Below are positions 23,872 to 31,233 of a stretch of 36,265 bases of DNA, in pieces. The DNA lies in assembly GCA_934524985.1 (NCBI GenBank), contig CAKSYT010000016.1, positions 1 through 36,265 on the forward strand. The letters are read 5' to 3'. The DNA is from an uncultured Faecalibacterium sp. Lineage in GTDB: Bacteria > Bacillota > Clostridia > Oscillospirales > Ruminococcaceae. Position 1 is the first letter of the stretch, and every line of letters begins with the position of its first letter. The position numbers and the translations under genes were made by a program. The notes below the pieces were generated by a model that was not told where the DNA came from, did not search any database, and worked only from the letters and a program-made list of their open reading frames with translations.

Positions 23872-23908
23872 ACATAAAAATGGTACATATAAAAGAAGGC
23901 AAACAAAT

Positions 23909-26251
23909 ATGACGTTAAAAGAGTTACAGATCGGCAAAAGCGCCATAGTGGATGCTGTGGGCGGTGCGGGCGCACTGCGGCAGCACTTTCTGGATATGGG
24001 TCTGATCCCCGGGGCAGAGGTCACGCTGGTAAAGCTGGCGCCCATGGGCGACCCCATGGAGCTGCGCATCCACGGCTATGAGCTGACCCTGCGTCTGGAC
24101 GACGCGGCACAGATCACCGTGACCCCCACCGAAAAGACCCCGGCGGTGCACGCCCCGGTGGACGGAAAAATGGTGGAGCACCCGGGTCTTGGCGAGGGCG
24201 GCAAGTACCACACAAAAGAGGGGGAGCATCCCCTGCCGGAGGATAAGACCCTGACCTTTGCACTGGCGGGCAACCAGAACTGCGGCAAGACCACCCTGTT
24301 CAACCAGCTTACCGGCTCCAACCAGCACGTCGGCAACTTTCCGGGCGTGACGGTGGACCGCAAGAGCGGTGCCATCAAGGGTCACCCGGAGACTGAGGTC
24401 ACCGACCTGCCGGGCATCTACTCCATGTCCCCCTATTCCAGCGAGGAGATCGTCACCCGGCAGTTCATCATCGGCGAAAAGCCCACCGGCATCATCAATA
24501 TCGTGGACGCCACCAACATCGAGCGCAACCTTTACCTGACCATGCAGCTGATGGAGCTGGACATCCCCATGGTGCTGGCGCTGAATATGATGGACGAGAT
24601 GCGCGGCAACGGCGGCACGGTGCGCATCAACAAGATGGAAGCCATGCTGGGCATCCCGGTCATCCCCATCTCCGCCGCCAAGAACGAGGGCGTGGACGAG
24701 CTGGTAGACCACGCCGTCCATGTGGCAAAGTATCAGGAGCGCCCCGGGCGCATGGATTTTTGCAGCGAGGACGACCACGGCGGCGCGGTGCACCGCTGCA
24801 TCCACGGCATCCTGCACCTCATCGAGGATCACGCCAAGGCGGCGGGCATCCCGGTGCGGTTTGCCGCCACCAAGCTGGTGGAGGGCGACCCCCGCATTGA
24901 GGAAGCGCTCAAGCTGGACCAAAACGAAAAAGAAATGATCGAGCATATCATTGTGCAGATGGAGCAGGAGCGCGGGCTGGACCGCGCCGCCGCCATTGCG
25001 GATATGCGTTTCTCCTTCATTCAGGAGCTGGTGGCGCAGACGGTGGTCAAGCCCCACGAGAGCAAGGAGCAGCTGCGCTCCAACCGCATCGACAAGTTCC
25101 TTACCGGCAAGTACACCGCCATCCCGGCGTTTATCGCCATCATGGGTCTGGTGTTCTTCCTCACCTTCAACGTCATCGGTCTGTTCTTCCAGAACCTCAT
25201 GGAGCTGGGCATCGACGCCCTGACCGGCCTTGTGGACACCGCCCTGACCAACTGGAACGTCAACGCGGCGGTGCACTCGCTGGTCATCGATGGCATCTTT
25301 ACCGGCGTGGGCAGCGTGCTGAGCTTTCTGCCCATCATCGTGGTGCTGTTCTTCTTCCTCTCCATGCTGGAGGATACCGGCTACATGGCGCGTGTGGCCT
25401 TTGTGATGGATAAGCTGCTGCGCCGCATCGGCCTTTCCGGCCGCAGCATCGTGCCCATGCTCATCGGCTTTGGCTGCACCGTGCCCGGCGTGATGGCAAG
25501 CCGCACCCTGCCCTCGGAGCGCGACCGCAAAATGACCATCCTGCTCACTCCGTTCATGAGCTGCTCGGCAAAGCTGCCCATTTACAGCCTGTTTGCGGCG
25601 GCGTTCTTCCCCAAGTACGCGGGGCTTGTGATGGTGCTGCTGTACTTCACCGGCATTCTGGTGGGCGTGCTGGCAGCGCTGCTGCTCAAGAGCACCGTGT
25701 TCAAGGGCGAAGCCGTGCCATTTGTCATGGAGCTGCCCAACTACCGCCTGCCCGGCCTGAAAAACGTGGCGCAGCTGCTGTGGGAAAAGGCCCGGGACTT
25801 CTTGCAGAAGGCCTTCACGGTCATTTTTGCCGCCACCATCGTCATCTGGTTCTTGCAGAACTTTGACTTGCAGCTGTCGCTGACCGCCGACCCGCAGGCC
25901 AGCATTCTGGCGCGCATCGCGGGCGATATCGCTCCGCTGTTTGCCCCGCTGGGCTTTGCGGACTGGCGCATCTCCACCGCCCTCATCACCGGCTTTATGG
26001 CAAAGGAGAGCGTGGTGTCCTCGCTGCTCATCCTCTTCGGCTCCACCGCTGCCCTGACCGCAGCCCTCACCCCGGCACAGGCCGCACCGCTGCTGGTGTT
26101 CTGCCTGCTGTACACCCCCTGCATCGCGGCGGTGGCCTCGGTCAAGCGGGAGCTTGGCGGCAAGTGGGCCACCATCATGGTGGTCAACCAGTGCGCCGTG
26201 GCATGGCTGTGTGCCCTGCTGGTGCGTCTGGTCGCTGTGGCGGTGTTCTGA
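23909..26251 (+). CDS. feoB: Ferrous iron transporter, FeoA-FeoB fusion
   Basis: One 780-residue protein for Fe2+ uptake. Residues 1-75 are a FeoA-type SH3-like domain (LRQHFLDMGLIPGAEVTLVK). A linker runs to about 112. The G domain follows with GNQNCGKTT (about 121-129), the switch region NFPGVT, DLPGIYS and NMMD. The membrane part from about 390 has the Gate segments GFGCTVPGVMASRTL and FMSCSAKLPIY, with the Cys residues thought to line the pore, and GFMAKESVVSSLL. ATG 23909 is preceded by AGAAGG. The fusion removes the need for a separate FeoA gene. The gene ends 414 bases before marR, separated by repeats. Confidence 0.96.
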   Translation: MTLKELQIGKSAIVDAVGGAGALRQHFLDMGLIPGAEVTLVKLAPMGDPMELRIHGYELTLRLDDAAQITVTPTEKTPAVHAPVDGKMVEHPGLGEGGKYHTKEGEHPLPEDKTLTFALAGNQNCGKTTLFNQLTGSNQHVGNFPGVTVDRKSGAIKGHPETEVTDLPGIYSMSPYSSEEIVTRQFIIGEKPTGIINIVDATNIERNLYLTMQLMELDIPMVLALNMMDEMRGNGGTVRINKMEAMLGIPVIPISAAKNEGVDELVDHAVHVAKYQERPGRMDFCSEDDHGGAVHRCIHGILHLIEDHAKAAGIPVRFAATKLVEGDPRIEEALKLDQNEKEMIEHIIVQMEQERGLDRAAAIADMRFSFIQELVAQTVVKPHESKEQLRSNRIDKFLTGKYTAIPAFIAIMGLVFFLTFNVIGLFFQNLMELGIDALTGLVDTALTNWNVNAAVHSLVIDGIFTGVGSVLSFLPIIVVLFFFLSMLEDTGYMARVAFVMDKLLRRIGLSGRSIVPMLIGFGCTVPGVMASRTLPSERDRKMTILLTPFMSCSAKLPIYSLFAAAFFPKYAGLVMVLLYFTGILVGVLAALLLKSTVFKGEAVPFVMELPNYRLPGLKNVAQLLWEKARDFLQKAFTVIFAATIVIWFLQNFDLQLSLTADPQASILARIAGDIAPLFAPLGFADWRISTALITGFMAKESVVSSLLILFGSTAALTAALTPAQAAPLLVFCLLYTPCIAAVASVKRELGGKWATIMVVNQCAVAWLCALLVRLVAVAVF

Positions 26252-26255
26252 AAAA

Positions 26256-26430
26256 CGATTTGAATGCGCTCCGCGTTGCTCTGCGCATCATCAGCGGAAA
26301 GAATATTTTTAATTTTGGGTTTCAGGAAAGTCTGCGGACTTTCCTGAAACCCTTTTTCACGGGAGGGGTCGTGGAAGGAAACGGCATTTGCAGCGCCGCT
26401 TTCTGCGAAAGCGCGGCGCTGCGGGGGAAA
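26256..26430 (+). repeat. Family R repeat with 3' extension, copy B
   Basis: ACGATTTGA then ATGCGC (26264-26269) pairs with GCGCAT (26283-26288). CATCAGCGG and AT-rich sequence follow, then a perfect 16 bp stem (26317-26332 with 26337-26352, loop TGCG) of a sequence unrelated to copy A. The extension and third hairpin (26390-26422) are nearly identical to copy A. It starts 4 bases after the feoB stop and probably ends that transcript. Confidence 0.85.
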
Positions 26431-26588
26431 CCCTCTCAGTCATCGCTACGCGATGCCAGCTCCCCCGAAGGGGGAGCTTTTTTGCGGCGGTGGGAAGGTT
26501 TCTCATTGCACCTAAAAACTTCAGCAACGAGCCTAACGGCTTGGCTCCCCCTTCGGGGGAGCTGGCGCGGGAGCGCCTGAGAGGGTTT
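26431..26588. repeat. CCCTCTCAG palindromic repeat (family P), locus 8
   Basis: ACCCTCTCAGTCATCGC to CTGAGAGGGTT with two GCTCCCCC/GGGGGAGC palindromes and the long spacer type (GTTTCTCATTGCACC...GCAACGAGCCTAACGGC). As at 20440, it directly follows a family R copy. Confidence 0.8.
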
Positions 26589-26592
26589 CCCC

Positions 26593-26621
26593 TTGACATC
26601 TCCCCTTATCTGCACTATAAT
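26593..26621 (+). promoter_or_regulatory. marR promoter
   Basis: TTGACA (26593-26598), 17 bases and TATAAT (26616-26621): a consensus promoter, starting only 5 bases after the repeat ends. Confidence 0.85.
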
Positions 26622-26665
26622 ACTTCAAAAATGAACTATCCATATAAGAACAAAAGGAGCGCCCC

Positions 26666-27100
26666 ATGAACCCTACCATAGAGATCAGCTTCAAGACCGC
26701 GCAGGCGTACAGCGCCATGTGCAAGCCGCTGTGCCAGGAACTCAAGCTGCCCCAGACCGCCTTTGACATCCTGATGTTTCTGGCCAACAACCCGGACTGC
26801 ACCACTGCCCGGGATATCGTGGAGATCCGCAAGATCAAGGCGAACCTTGTGTCGGTAAACGTGGACCGCCTGGTGCAGGAGGGGTATCTGGAGCGCCGCG
26901 CCGTGGCGGGCGACCGCCGCAAGACCCAGCTGCTGTGCACCGAGAAGGCGCAGCCGGTCATCGCACGGGGGCGCGAGGTGCAGGAGCGTTTTTTTGCCCG
27001 CCTGCTGCACAACACCGATGCCGCTACCCGGGAGGCGTTTTTCCGCACCATGGAGGTCATTGGGAAAAATCTGGACGAGATTCTGCTGCAATTTTCATGA
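26666..27100 (+). CDS. MarR-family transcriptional regulator
   Basis: A 144-residue winged-helix regulator. The helix-turn-helix is about residues 45-75 (TTARDIVEIRKIKANLVSVNV), followed by the wing RRAVAGDRRKTQLLCTEKA with its typical Asp-Arg pair, and C-terminal dimerisation helices. The start at 26666 follows AAAAGGAGCGCCCC. It is monocistronic with a consensus promoter. No target gene is adjacent in the same unit; feoB upstream and the RND exporter are possible but unproven targets. The ligand is unknown. Confidence 0.9.
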   Translation: MNPTIEISFKTAQAYSAMCKPLCQELKLPQTAFDILMFLANNPDCTTARDIVEIRKIKANLVSVNVDRLVQEGYLERRAVAGDRRKTQLLCTEKAQPVIARGREVQERFFARLLHNTDAATREAFFRTMEVIGKNLDEILLQFS

Positions 27101-27109
27101 TCTATAACA

Positions 27110-27143
27110 AAAAACAGCCAAGCCTGCGGGCTTGGCTGTTTTT
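27110..27143. terminator. Bidirectional terminator between marR and tig
   Basis: AAAAACAGCCAAGCC (27110-27124), loop TGCG, GGCTTGGCTGTTTTT (27129-27143): a perfect 15 bp stem with A/T runs on both sides, serving both convergent genes. Confidence 0.9.
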
Positions 27144-27154
27144 GTATCTTAAAC

Positions 27155-28459
27155 TTACTTGCTCTCTACCTTTTCCTCGATGGTGGAGTGGTCGATGACC
27201 CAATCGGCAGCCTTGCGGATGCCCTCGTTGCGGCGCAGGGCGGCAACGTCGGTGCTGGCTTTGATCTCCTCCACCGTCTTTTTGGTCTTTTCGGCGCGCT
27301 CAGCCAGCTGCTTGTCGATCTCCTCGTCGGTGGGCAGCAGGTTCTCCTGCTGTGCGATCTGCAGCAGTGCCATGCGGGCGCGGGTGTTCTTCTCTGCGGC
27401 GGCGTGCACCTTGGCAGTAAAGCTCTCGCGGGTCTCATGGATCTGGCTCAGGTAGGTGTTCAGGCTCATGCGCTGCATCTGCAGCTGCTGCTGGATGCCC
27501 TGCATCTGCTGCTGGTAGGCGTTCTCCACCAGAATGCTGGGGATCTCGCCCTCGGCGGCATCAGCCAGCTGACCAAGGATCATGTCCTTGGCGTGGTTCA
27601 GCGCACCGCCGTGGCGGCCGTCGAACAGCTGCTGCTTCACGAAGGCGCGGTACTCCTCCATGGTCTCCTTGCCCATCTTCTTGGCAAAATCGCTGTTCAG
27701 GGCGGGCAGCTGACGCACGCACACGTCATGCAGCTTGATCTTGAACACGACAGGCTTGCCGGCCAGCTCCTTGTTGGGGTAGTTCTGGGGGAAGGTGACG
27801 TTGATCTCGAACTCGTCCCCTGCCTTGTGGCCCAGAATGCCGTCCTCGAAGCCGGGGATCATGCGGCCACTGCCCAGCTGCACCGACTGATCTTTTGCCG
27901 TGCCGCCCGCAAAGGCCACGCCGTCCAGAAGGCCCTCGAAGTCCATGTGCACCACGTTGCCCTTTACAGCGGGGCCCTTGTGGGGTACCAGCTCTGCAGC
28001 GTAATTGCGGCGGCGCTCCAGCACCGTGTCGATCTCCTTGTCGGTCACCTCCGGGGTGACGCACTGGGAGGTAAAGCCGGTGGTCTTGGTCAGCTTCAGC
28101 TCGGGCTGCAGCGCCACGGTGGCGGTAGCCACAAAGCCCTCGTCCTTTTTCACGCTTACCAGATCGTAGCTGGGATCATCCACCGGCGCAAAGCCGTGTT
28201 CCTTTAAAGCAGCCTCGTACAAAGCAGGCACATCCTGATCCATCAGGTCGTTGATGGCATCGTACCAGAAGGTGTGCTCGCCGCGGTCAGCCTCGATCTG
28301 TGCGCGGTCGGCCTCGCCCTTCTGGAAGCCCTTGATGGTATAAGTGGCGCGGGTGCGCTCATAGACCGCGTTGGAGGCGGCCTCCAGTTCCTCAGCCGTA
28401 GCGCTAAAGGTCATTTTGCAGACACTCTTTTCAGGAGTTTCCACGCTTACCAGTTTCAT
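27155..28459 (-). CDS. tig: Trigger factor (ribosome-associated chaperone and peptidyl-prolyl isomerase)
   Basis: Trigger factor binds at the ribosomal exit tunnel and folds nascent chains. Order: ribosome-binding domain (1 to about 115), FKBP-type isomerase domain (about 155-245, with VQLGSGRMIPGFEDGILG) and the helical C-terminal chaperone arms. The length, 434 residues, is normal. The ribosome-binding loop, usually GFRKGK-P, reads GFQKGEADRAQ (44-54): the Arg of the FRK signature is Gln and the following Lys is Glu. I chose ATG 28459 because GGAGG lies nine bases upstream; the longer frame to 28633 is leader. clpP/clpX, often next to tig, are not here. Confidence 0.93.
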   Translation of the reverse strand: MKLVSVETPEKSVCKMTFSATAEELEAASNAVYERTRATYTIKGFQKGEADRAQIEADRGEHTFWYDAINDLMDQDVPALYEAALKEHGFAPVDDPSYDLVSVKKDEGFVATATVALQPELKLTKTTGFTSQCVTPEVTDKEIDTVLERRRNYAAELVPHKGPAVKGNVVHMDFEGLLDGVAFAGGTAKDQSVQLGSGRMIPGFEDGILGHKAGDEFEINVTFPQNYPNKELAGKPVVFKIKLHDVCVRQLPALNSDFAKKMGKETMEEYRAFVKQQLFDGRHGGALNHAKDMILGQLADAAEGEIPSILVENAYQQQMQGIQQQLQMQRMSLNTYLSQIHETRESFTAKVHAAAEKNTRARMALLQIAQQENLLPTDEEIDKQLAERAEKTKKTVEEIKASTDVAALRRNEGIRKAADWVIDHSTIEEKVESK

Positions 28460-28559
28460 AGGATCTACCCTCCGTGTTGTTCCCTTGGCGGCGGTGCGGT
28501 ACTGCCAAGGCAGCAGCCGGAACGCCATTTTGGGGACATTTTCAAACATTAGTAAAGTT

Positions 28560-28592
28560 ATTATAGCACAAGTGCAGCAAAAGCGGTATAAT
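28560..28592. promoter_or_regulatory. Divergent -10 elements for tig and sdaAB
   Basis: On the minus strand, an extended -10 TG-C-TATAAT (core 28560-28565) faces tig. On the plus strand TATAAT (28587-28592) faces sdaAB. Neither has a good -35. The leaders are about 95 and 115 bases. Confidence 0.5.
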
Positions 28593-28715
28593 AAACTTGA
28601 TAAAAATGTGCCGTTTTGGCAATTTTTGTCCATTCAAGCAGGAAAAAAGCGCGTTTTGCGGCAGCAGCTGCCGCGCAAAAGTGGGAAACCCCTCAGGAAA
28701 GGAAGGCTGTCCCCT

Positions 28716-29396
28716 ATGCGATTATTTGATGTTCTGGGCCCGGTGATGATCGGACCCTCCTCCAGCCACACCGCCGGTGCGGCAAAGATCGGCTATACCG
28801 CACAAAAGCTTCTGGGCGAGGTTCCGGCGCAGGCAGACATCGGCCTGTACGGCAGCTTTGCCACCACCGGCAAGGGCCACGGCACCGACCGCGCCTTGGT
28901 GGCGGGGCTGCTGGGTCTGCGCCCGGACGACTCCCGCCTGCCGGACAGCTTTGCACTGGCTGCGCAGCAGGGAATGCAGTTCAGCATCCACCCGGTGGAG
29001 CTGCGCTCTGCCCACCCCAACACCGCCGTGCTCACCCTGACCAGCCGCACCGGGCGGCAGCTCTCGCTCAAGGCGGCATCGGTGGGCGGCGGACGCATCC
29101 GCGTCACCGAGATCGACGGCGTCCCGGCGGATTTCGGCGGGGACAGCAACACCCTGATCATCCACAACGAGGACACCCCCGGCTGCATTGCGGAGGTGAC
29201 CATGGCGCTGGCGCTGCGGCGCATCAATATCGCGTCCATGCAGGTGTTCCGCGCCGCCGCAGGCGGCTATGCGGTGATGGTGCTGGAGTGCGACTCCCAC
29301 ATCCCCCACGCGCTGGAGCGGCAGCTGGCGGTAATGCCGGGCTTGCTGAAGGTGACCTGCCTGAACGTGGACGAGCCGGAAGAAACGGAGGAATGA
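28716..29396 (+). CDS. sdaAB: L-serine dehydratase, beta subunit
   Basis: With SdaAA it forms the oxygen-sensitive Fe-S enzyme that converts L-serine to pyruvate and ammonia. The 226-residue protein begins with LFDVLGPVMIGPSSSHTAGA, the family's conserved N-terminal block. It ends in an ACT domain (from about 148: LIIHNEDTPGCIAEVTMAL). ATG 28716 follows GGAAAGGAAGG nine bases upstream; earlier in-frame codons lie in the promoter region. The stop is 3 bases before the ATG of sdaAA. The pyruvate produced can feed the oxidoreductase encoded at 1-990. Confidence 0.95.
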   Translation: MRLFDVLGPVMIGPSSSHTAGAAKIGYTAQKLLGEVPAQADIGLYGSFATTGKGHGTDRALVAGLLGLRPDDSRLPDSFALAAQQGMQFSIHPVELRSAHPNTAVLTLTSRTGRQLSLKAASVGGGRIRVTEIDGVPADFGGDSNTLIIHNEDTPGCIAEVTMALALRRINIASMQVFRAAAGGYAVMVLECDSHIPHALERQLAVMPGLLKVTCLNVDEPEETEE

Positions 29397-29399
29397 GCC

Positions 29400-30275
29400 A
29401 TGGCATTTTTGTCCTGTGAAGAGATGCTGGCTGCTGCCCGCAGCCAGAAGATCACGCTGGCAGAAGCGGTGCTGCGCAGCGATTTGGAGGAGAGCCGCCT
29501 GACCGAGGCACACAGCCGCGCCGCCATGCGGCATTTGTGGCAGGTGATGCAGGCCACCAGTCAGGAATACGATCCCGCGCAGCGCAGCCGCAGCGGCCTT
29601 TCCGGCGGCGATGCCGCCAAGGTGGAGCAGGCGTGGCAGCAGGGGCGTCTGCTGGGCGATGACTATCTGGCCGCTGTCACGGCAGAAGCCCTAAAGACCG
29701 CCGAGTGCAACGCCTGCATGAAGCGCATCGTAGCCGCGCCCACGGCGGGCAGCTGCGGGGTGCTGCCGGCGGTGCTGCTGCCGCTGGCGCGCGCCGGACA
29801 GGCAGACGAGGATGCCGTCTGCGATGCGCTGTATGTGGCGGCAGGCTTCGGGCAGGTCATCGCCGCCCGCGCCACGCTGGCGGGCGCAGAGGGCGGCTGT
29901 CAAGCCGAGGTAGGCGCTGCCAGCGCCATGGCCGCCGCCGCCCTGTGTAACCTGAAGGGCGGCACCCCGGAGCAGTGCGCCGCTGCCGCCGCCATGGCGC
30001 TGGGCAACCTGCTGGGTCTGGTCTGCGACCCGGTAGCCGGTCTGGTGGAAGTGCCCTGCATCAAGCGCAACGTGGTGGGCGCGGTGAACGCGGTCTCCTG
30101 CGCCAACATGGCGCTGGCGGGGGTGGACTATGCCATCCCCTGCGACGAGGTCATCGACGCCATGGGCCGCGTGGGCAGTCTGCTCTCCCCCGATCTGCGC
30201 GAGACCGGTCAGGGCGGCCTTGCCGCCACCCCCACCGGCGTAAAAATCGCCCGTCAGCTGGCGCAGGAGGACTGA
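29400..30275 (+). CDS. sdaAA: L-serine dehydratase, alpha subunit
   Basis: The catalytic, [4Fe-4S]-carrying subunit (291 aa). It contains ECNACMKRIVAAPTAGSCGV, then GCQAEVGAASAMAAAAL and GLVCDPVAGLVEVPCIKRN, the conserved segments whose cysteines hold the cluster. The start at 29400 is backed by GGAGGAATGAGCC, which lies within the end of sdaAB, so the two are translationally coupled. Length and spacing match other clostridial pairs. Confidence 0.95.
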   Translation: MAFLSCEEMLAAARSQKITLAEAVLRSDLEESRLTEAHSRAAMRHLWQVMQATSQEYDPAQRSRSGLSGGDAAKVEQAWQQGRLLGDDYLAAVTAEALKTAECNACMKRIVAAPTAGSCGVLPAVLLPLARAGQADEDAVCDALYVAAGFGQVIAARATLAGAEGGCQAEVGAASAMAAAALCNLKGGTPEQCAAAAAMALGNLLGLVCDPVAGLVEVPCIKRNVVGAVNAVSCANMALAGVDYAIPCDEVIDAMGRVGSLLSPDLRETGQGGLAATPTGVKIARQLAQED

Positions 30276-30298
30276 GCGCTGTCTCTGCCGTATCCCCC

Positions 30299-30344
30299 GC
30301 CCGGCGGCTGCGAACCGGCTGTAAAAGCCGCTTTTTGCGCCGGG
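30299..30344 (+). terminator. Probable terminator of sdaAB-sdaAA
   Basis: CGGCT (30316-30320) pairs with AGCCG (30326-30330) before CTTTTTG. An outer CCCGGCG/CGCCGGG stem (30299-30344) encloses it. Confidence 0.55.
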
Positions 30345-30431
30345 ATGGCAGAAGAAACGCAGAAAAAACACAGTAAAATCAAAGAAAAGACGTTCTTTTT
30401 CGAAAAATATAAAATTATTTTAAAAAAGCTG

Positions 30432-30460
30432 TTGACAAACCCCGCCCTTCGTGATAAAAT
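30432..30460 (+). promoter_or_regulatory. tRNA-Arg promoter
   Basis: TTGACA (30432-30437), 17 bases and TAAAAT (30455-30460), 25 bases before the tRNA. Preceding sequence is A/T-rich, as in an UP element. Confidence 0.85.
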
Positions 30461-30485
30461 ACATCATGTTCCGAACGGAACGTAT

Positions 30486-30562
30486 GCGTTGGTAGCTCAG
30501 CTGGATAGAGTGACTGACTACGAATCAGTAGGCCGGGGGTTCGAGTCCCTTCCATCGCACCA
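30486..30562 (+). tRNA. tRNA-Arg (anticodon ACG), CCA encoded
   Basis: A full cloverleaf can be drawn over 77 bases. Acceptor GCGTTGG pairs with CCATCGC with one T-T mismatch at 4-69. The D stem is GCTC/GAGT. The anticodon stem ACTGA/TCAGT is perfect around CTACGAA, which places ACG at 34-36. The T stem GGGGG/CCCTT (two G-T pairs) surrounds TTCGAGT. A then CCA ends the gene. It has a consensus promoter and a terminator, so it is probably functional despite the weak pairs. It marks the left edge of the accessory region, and tRNA genes are common integration sites. Confidence 0.9.
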
Positions 30563-30569
30563 AACAATG

Positions 30570-30614
30570 AAAATCCGAACCTTTTCTCGATAGGAGAAGG
30601 GTTCGGATTTTTTG
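30570..30614 (+). terminator. tRNA terminator
   Basis: AAAATCCGAACC-TTTCTC pairs with GAGAA-GGTTCGGATTTT around a short loop and ends in T6. Confidence 0.9.
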
Positions 30615-30736
30615 TTTTCTTCGGAAAGCAGAATGAAGGCTCATTTCAAACGGCTGTGTGTCCAAAACCTTATCAAAAAAGACGTATCACGAAGGTCACA
30701 ACTGTAAAGGTGCCGTAAGGCAGAAAGGACACGAAC

Positions 30737-30988
30737 ATGAAGTACGATGAAAGAGCCTGCAATTTCAACATGGATACCGGGTGTGTGGAACTGCTGCTCC
30801 GGGATGGGAGAAAAATCTCCATTGACTGTACTGGGGTCGAGGATGTACTGGATGTCACCATGGCACAGCAGACCGAACTGGACTACCTCATCTACAATGA
30901 CCCACTGGGTTATGCTGATTTGATCCTGAACGGTGACCCGGAGGAATATTTGAAAAAAGTGGCTGGGAGCCATGGGTTAGAAGATTAA
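30737..30988 (+). CDS. Small hypothetical protein, 83 aa (mobile-element associated, DUF6061-like)
   Basis: An acidic soluble protein with no membrane segment. I recall proteins of this kind as a small family (possibly DUF6061) recurring in mobile elements of Faecalibacterium and relatives; I could not check this. ATG 30737 is preceded by AGAAAGGACACGAAC. The 3' part of the gene (about 30848-30988) recurs as a truncated copy at 34756-34896, on the far side of the low-GC protease/ATPase cassette. Function unknown. Confidence 0.75.
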   Translation: MKYDERACNFNMDTGCVELLLRDGRKISIDCTGVEDVLDVTMAQQTELDYLIYNDPLGYADLILNGDPEEYLKKVAGSHGLED

Positions 30989-31233
30989 CTGTGTTGATTA
31001 TCAGAAATTTCCATGCATAATATAGAATAGCTTTTACCAAAAATCCAATAAAATAATTTAGCAATTATTAATTACCGTCATTAAGCATTGCCTCAAATCA
31101 CAAACGGTCACTCGCTTCGTTAGTTGACATCGCGAGTGACCGTTTGCGCCTATACCAATTTAATTTTTCCGTCTACTATCTTATATTTGAGAGCAAACAA
31201 ACTTTTCTTCTTTGTCATCGAAGTAAGCTATAC
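30989..31233. other. AT-rich junction with a 15 bp inverted repeat
   Basis: The composition drops sharply here. There is no reading frame. The only feature is the perfect inverted repeat at 31101-31146, listed separately. Confidence 0.6.
31101..31146 (-). terminator. Perfect 15 bp inverted repeat, probable end of the cassette transcript
   Basis: CAAACGGTCACTCGC (31101-31115) and GCGAGTGACCGTTTG (31132-31146) are separated by 16 bases. It lies 88 bases after the protease stop. There is no T-run, so it could also be a recombination or protein-binding site. Confidence 0.4.

Noticed and set aside
4868..26588. CRISPR array
   Set aside because: The repeats are palindromic, dispersed between genes and not regularly spaced with unique spacers; no cas genes are present.
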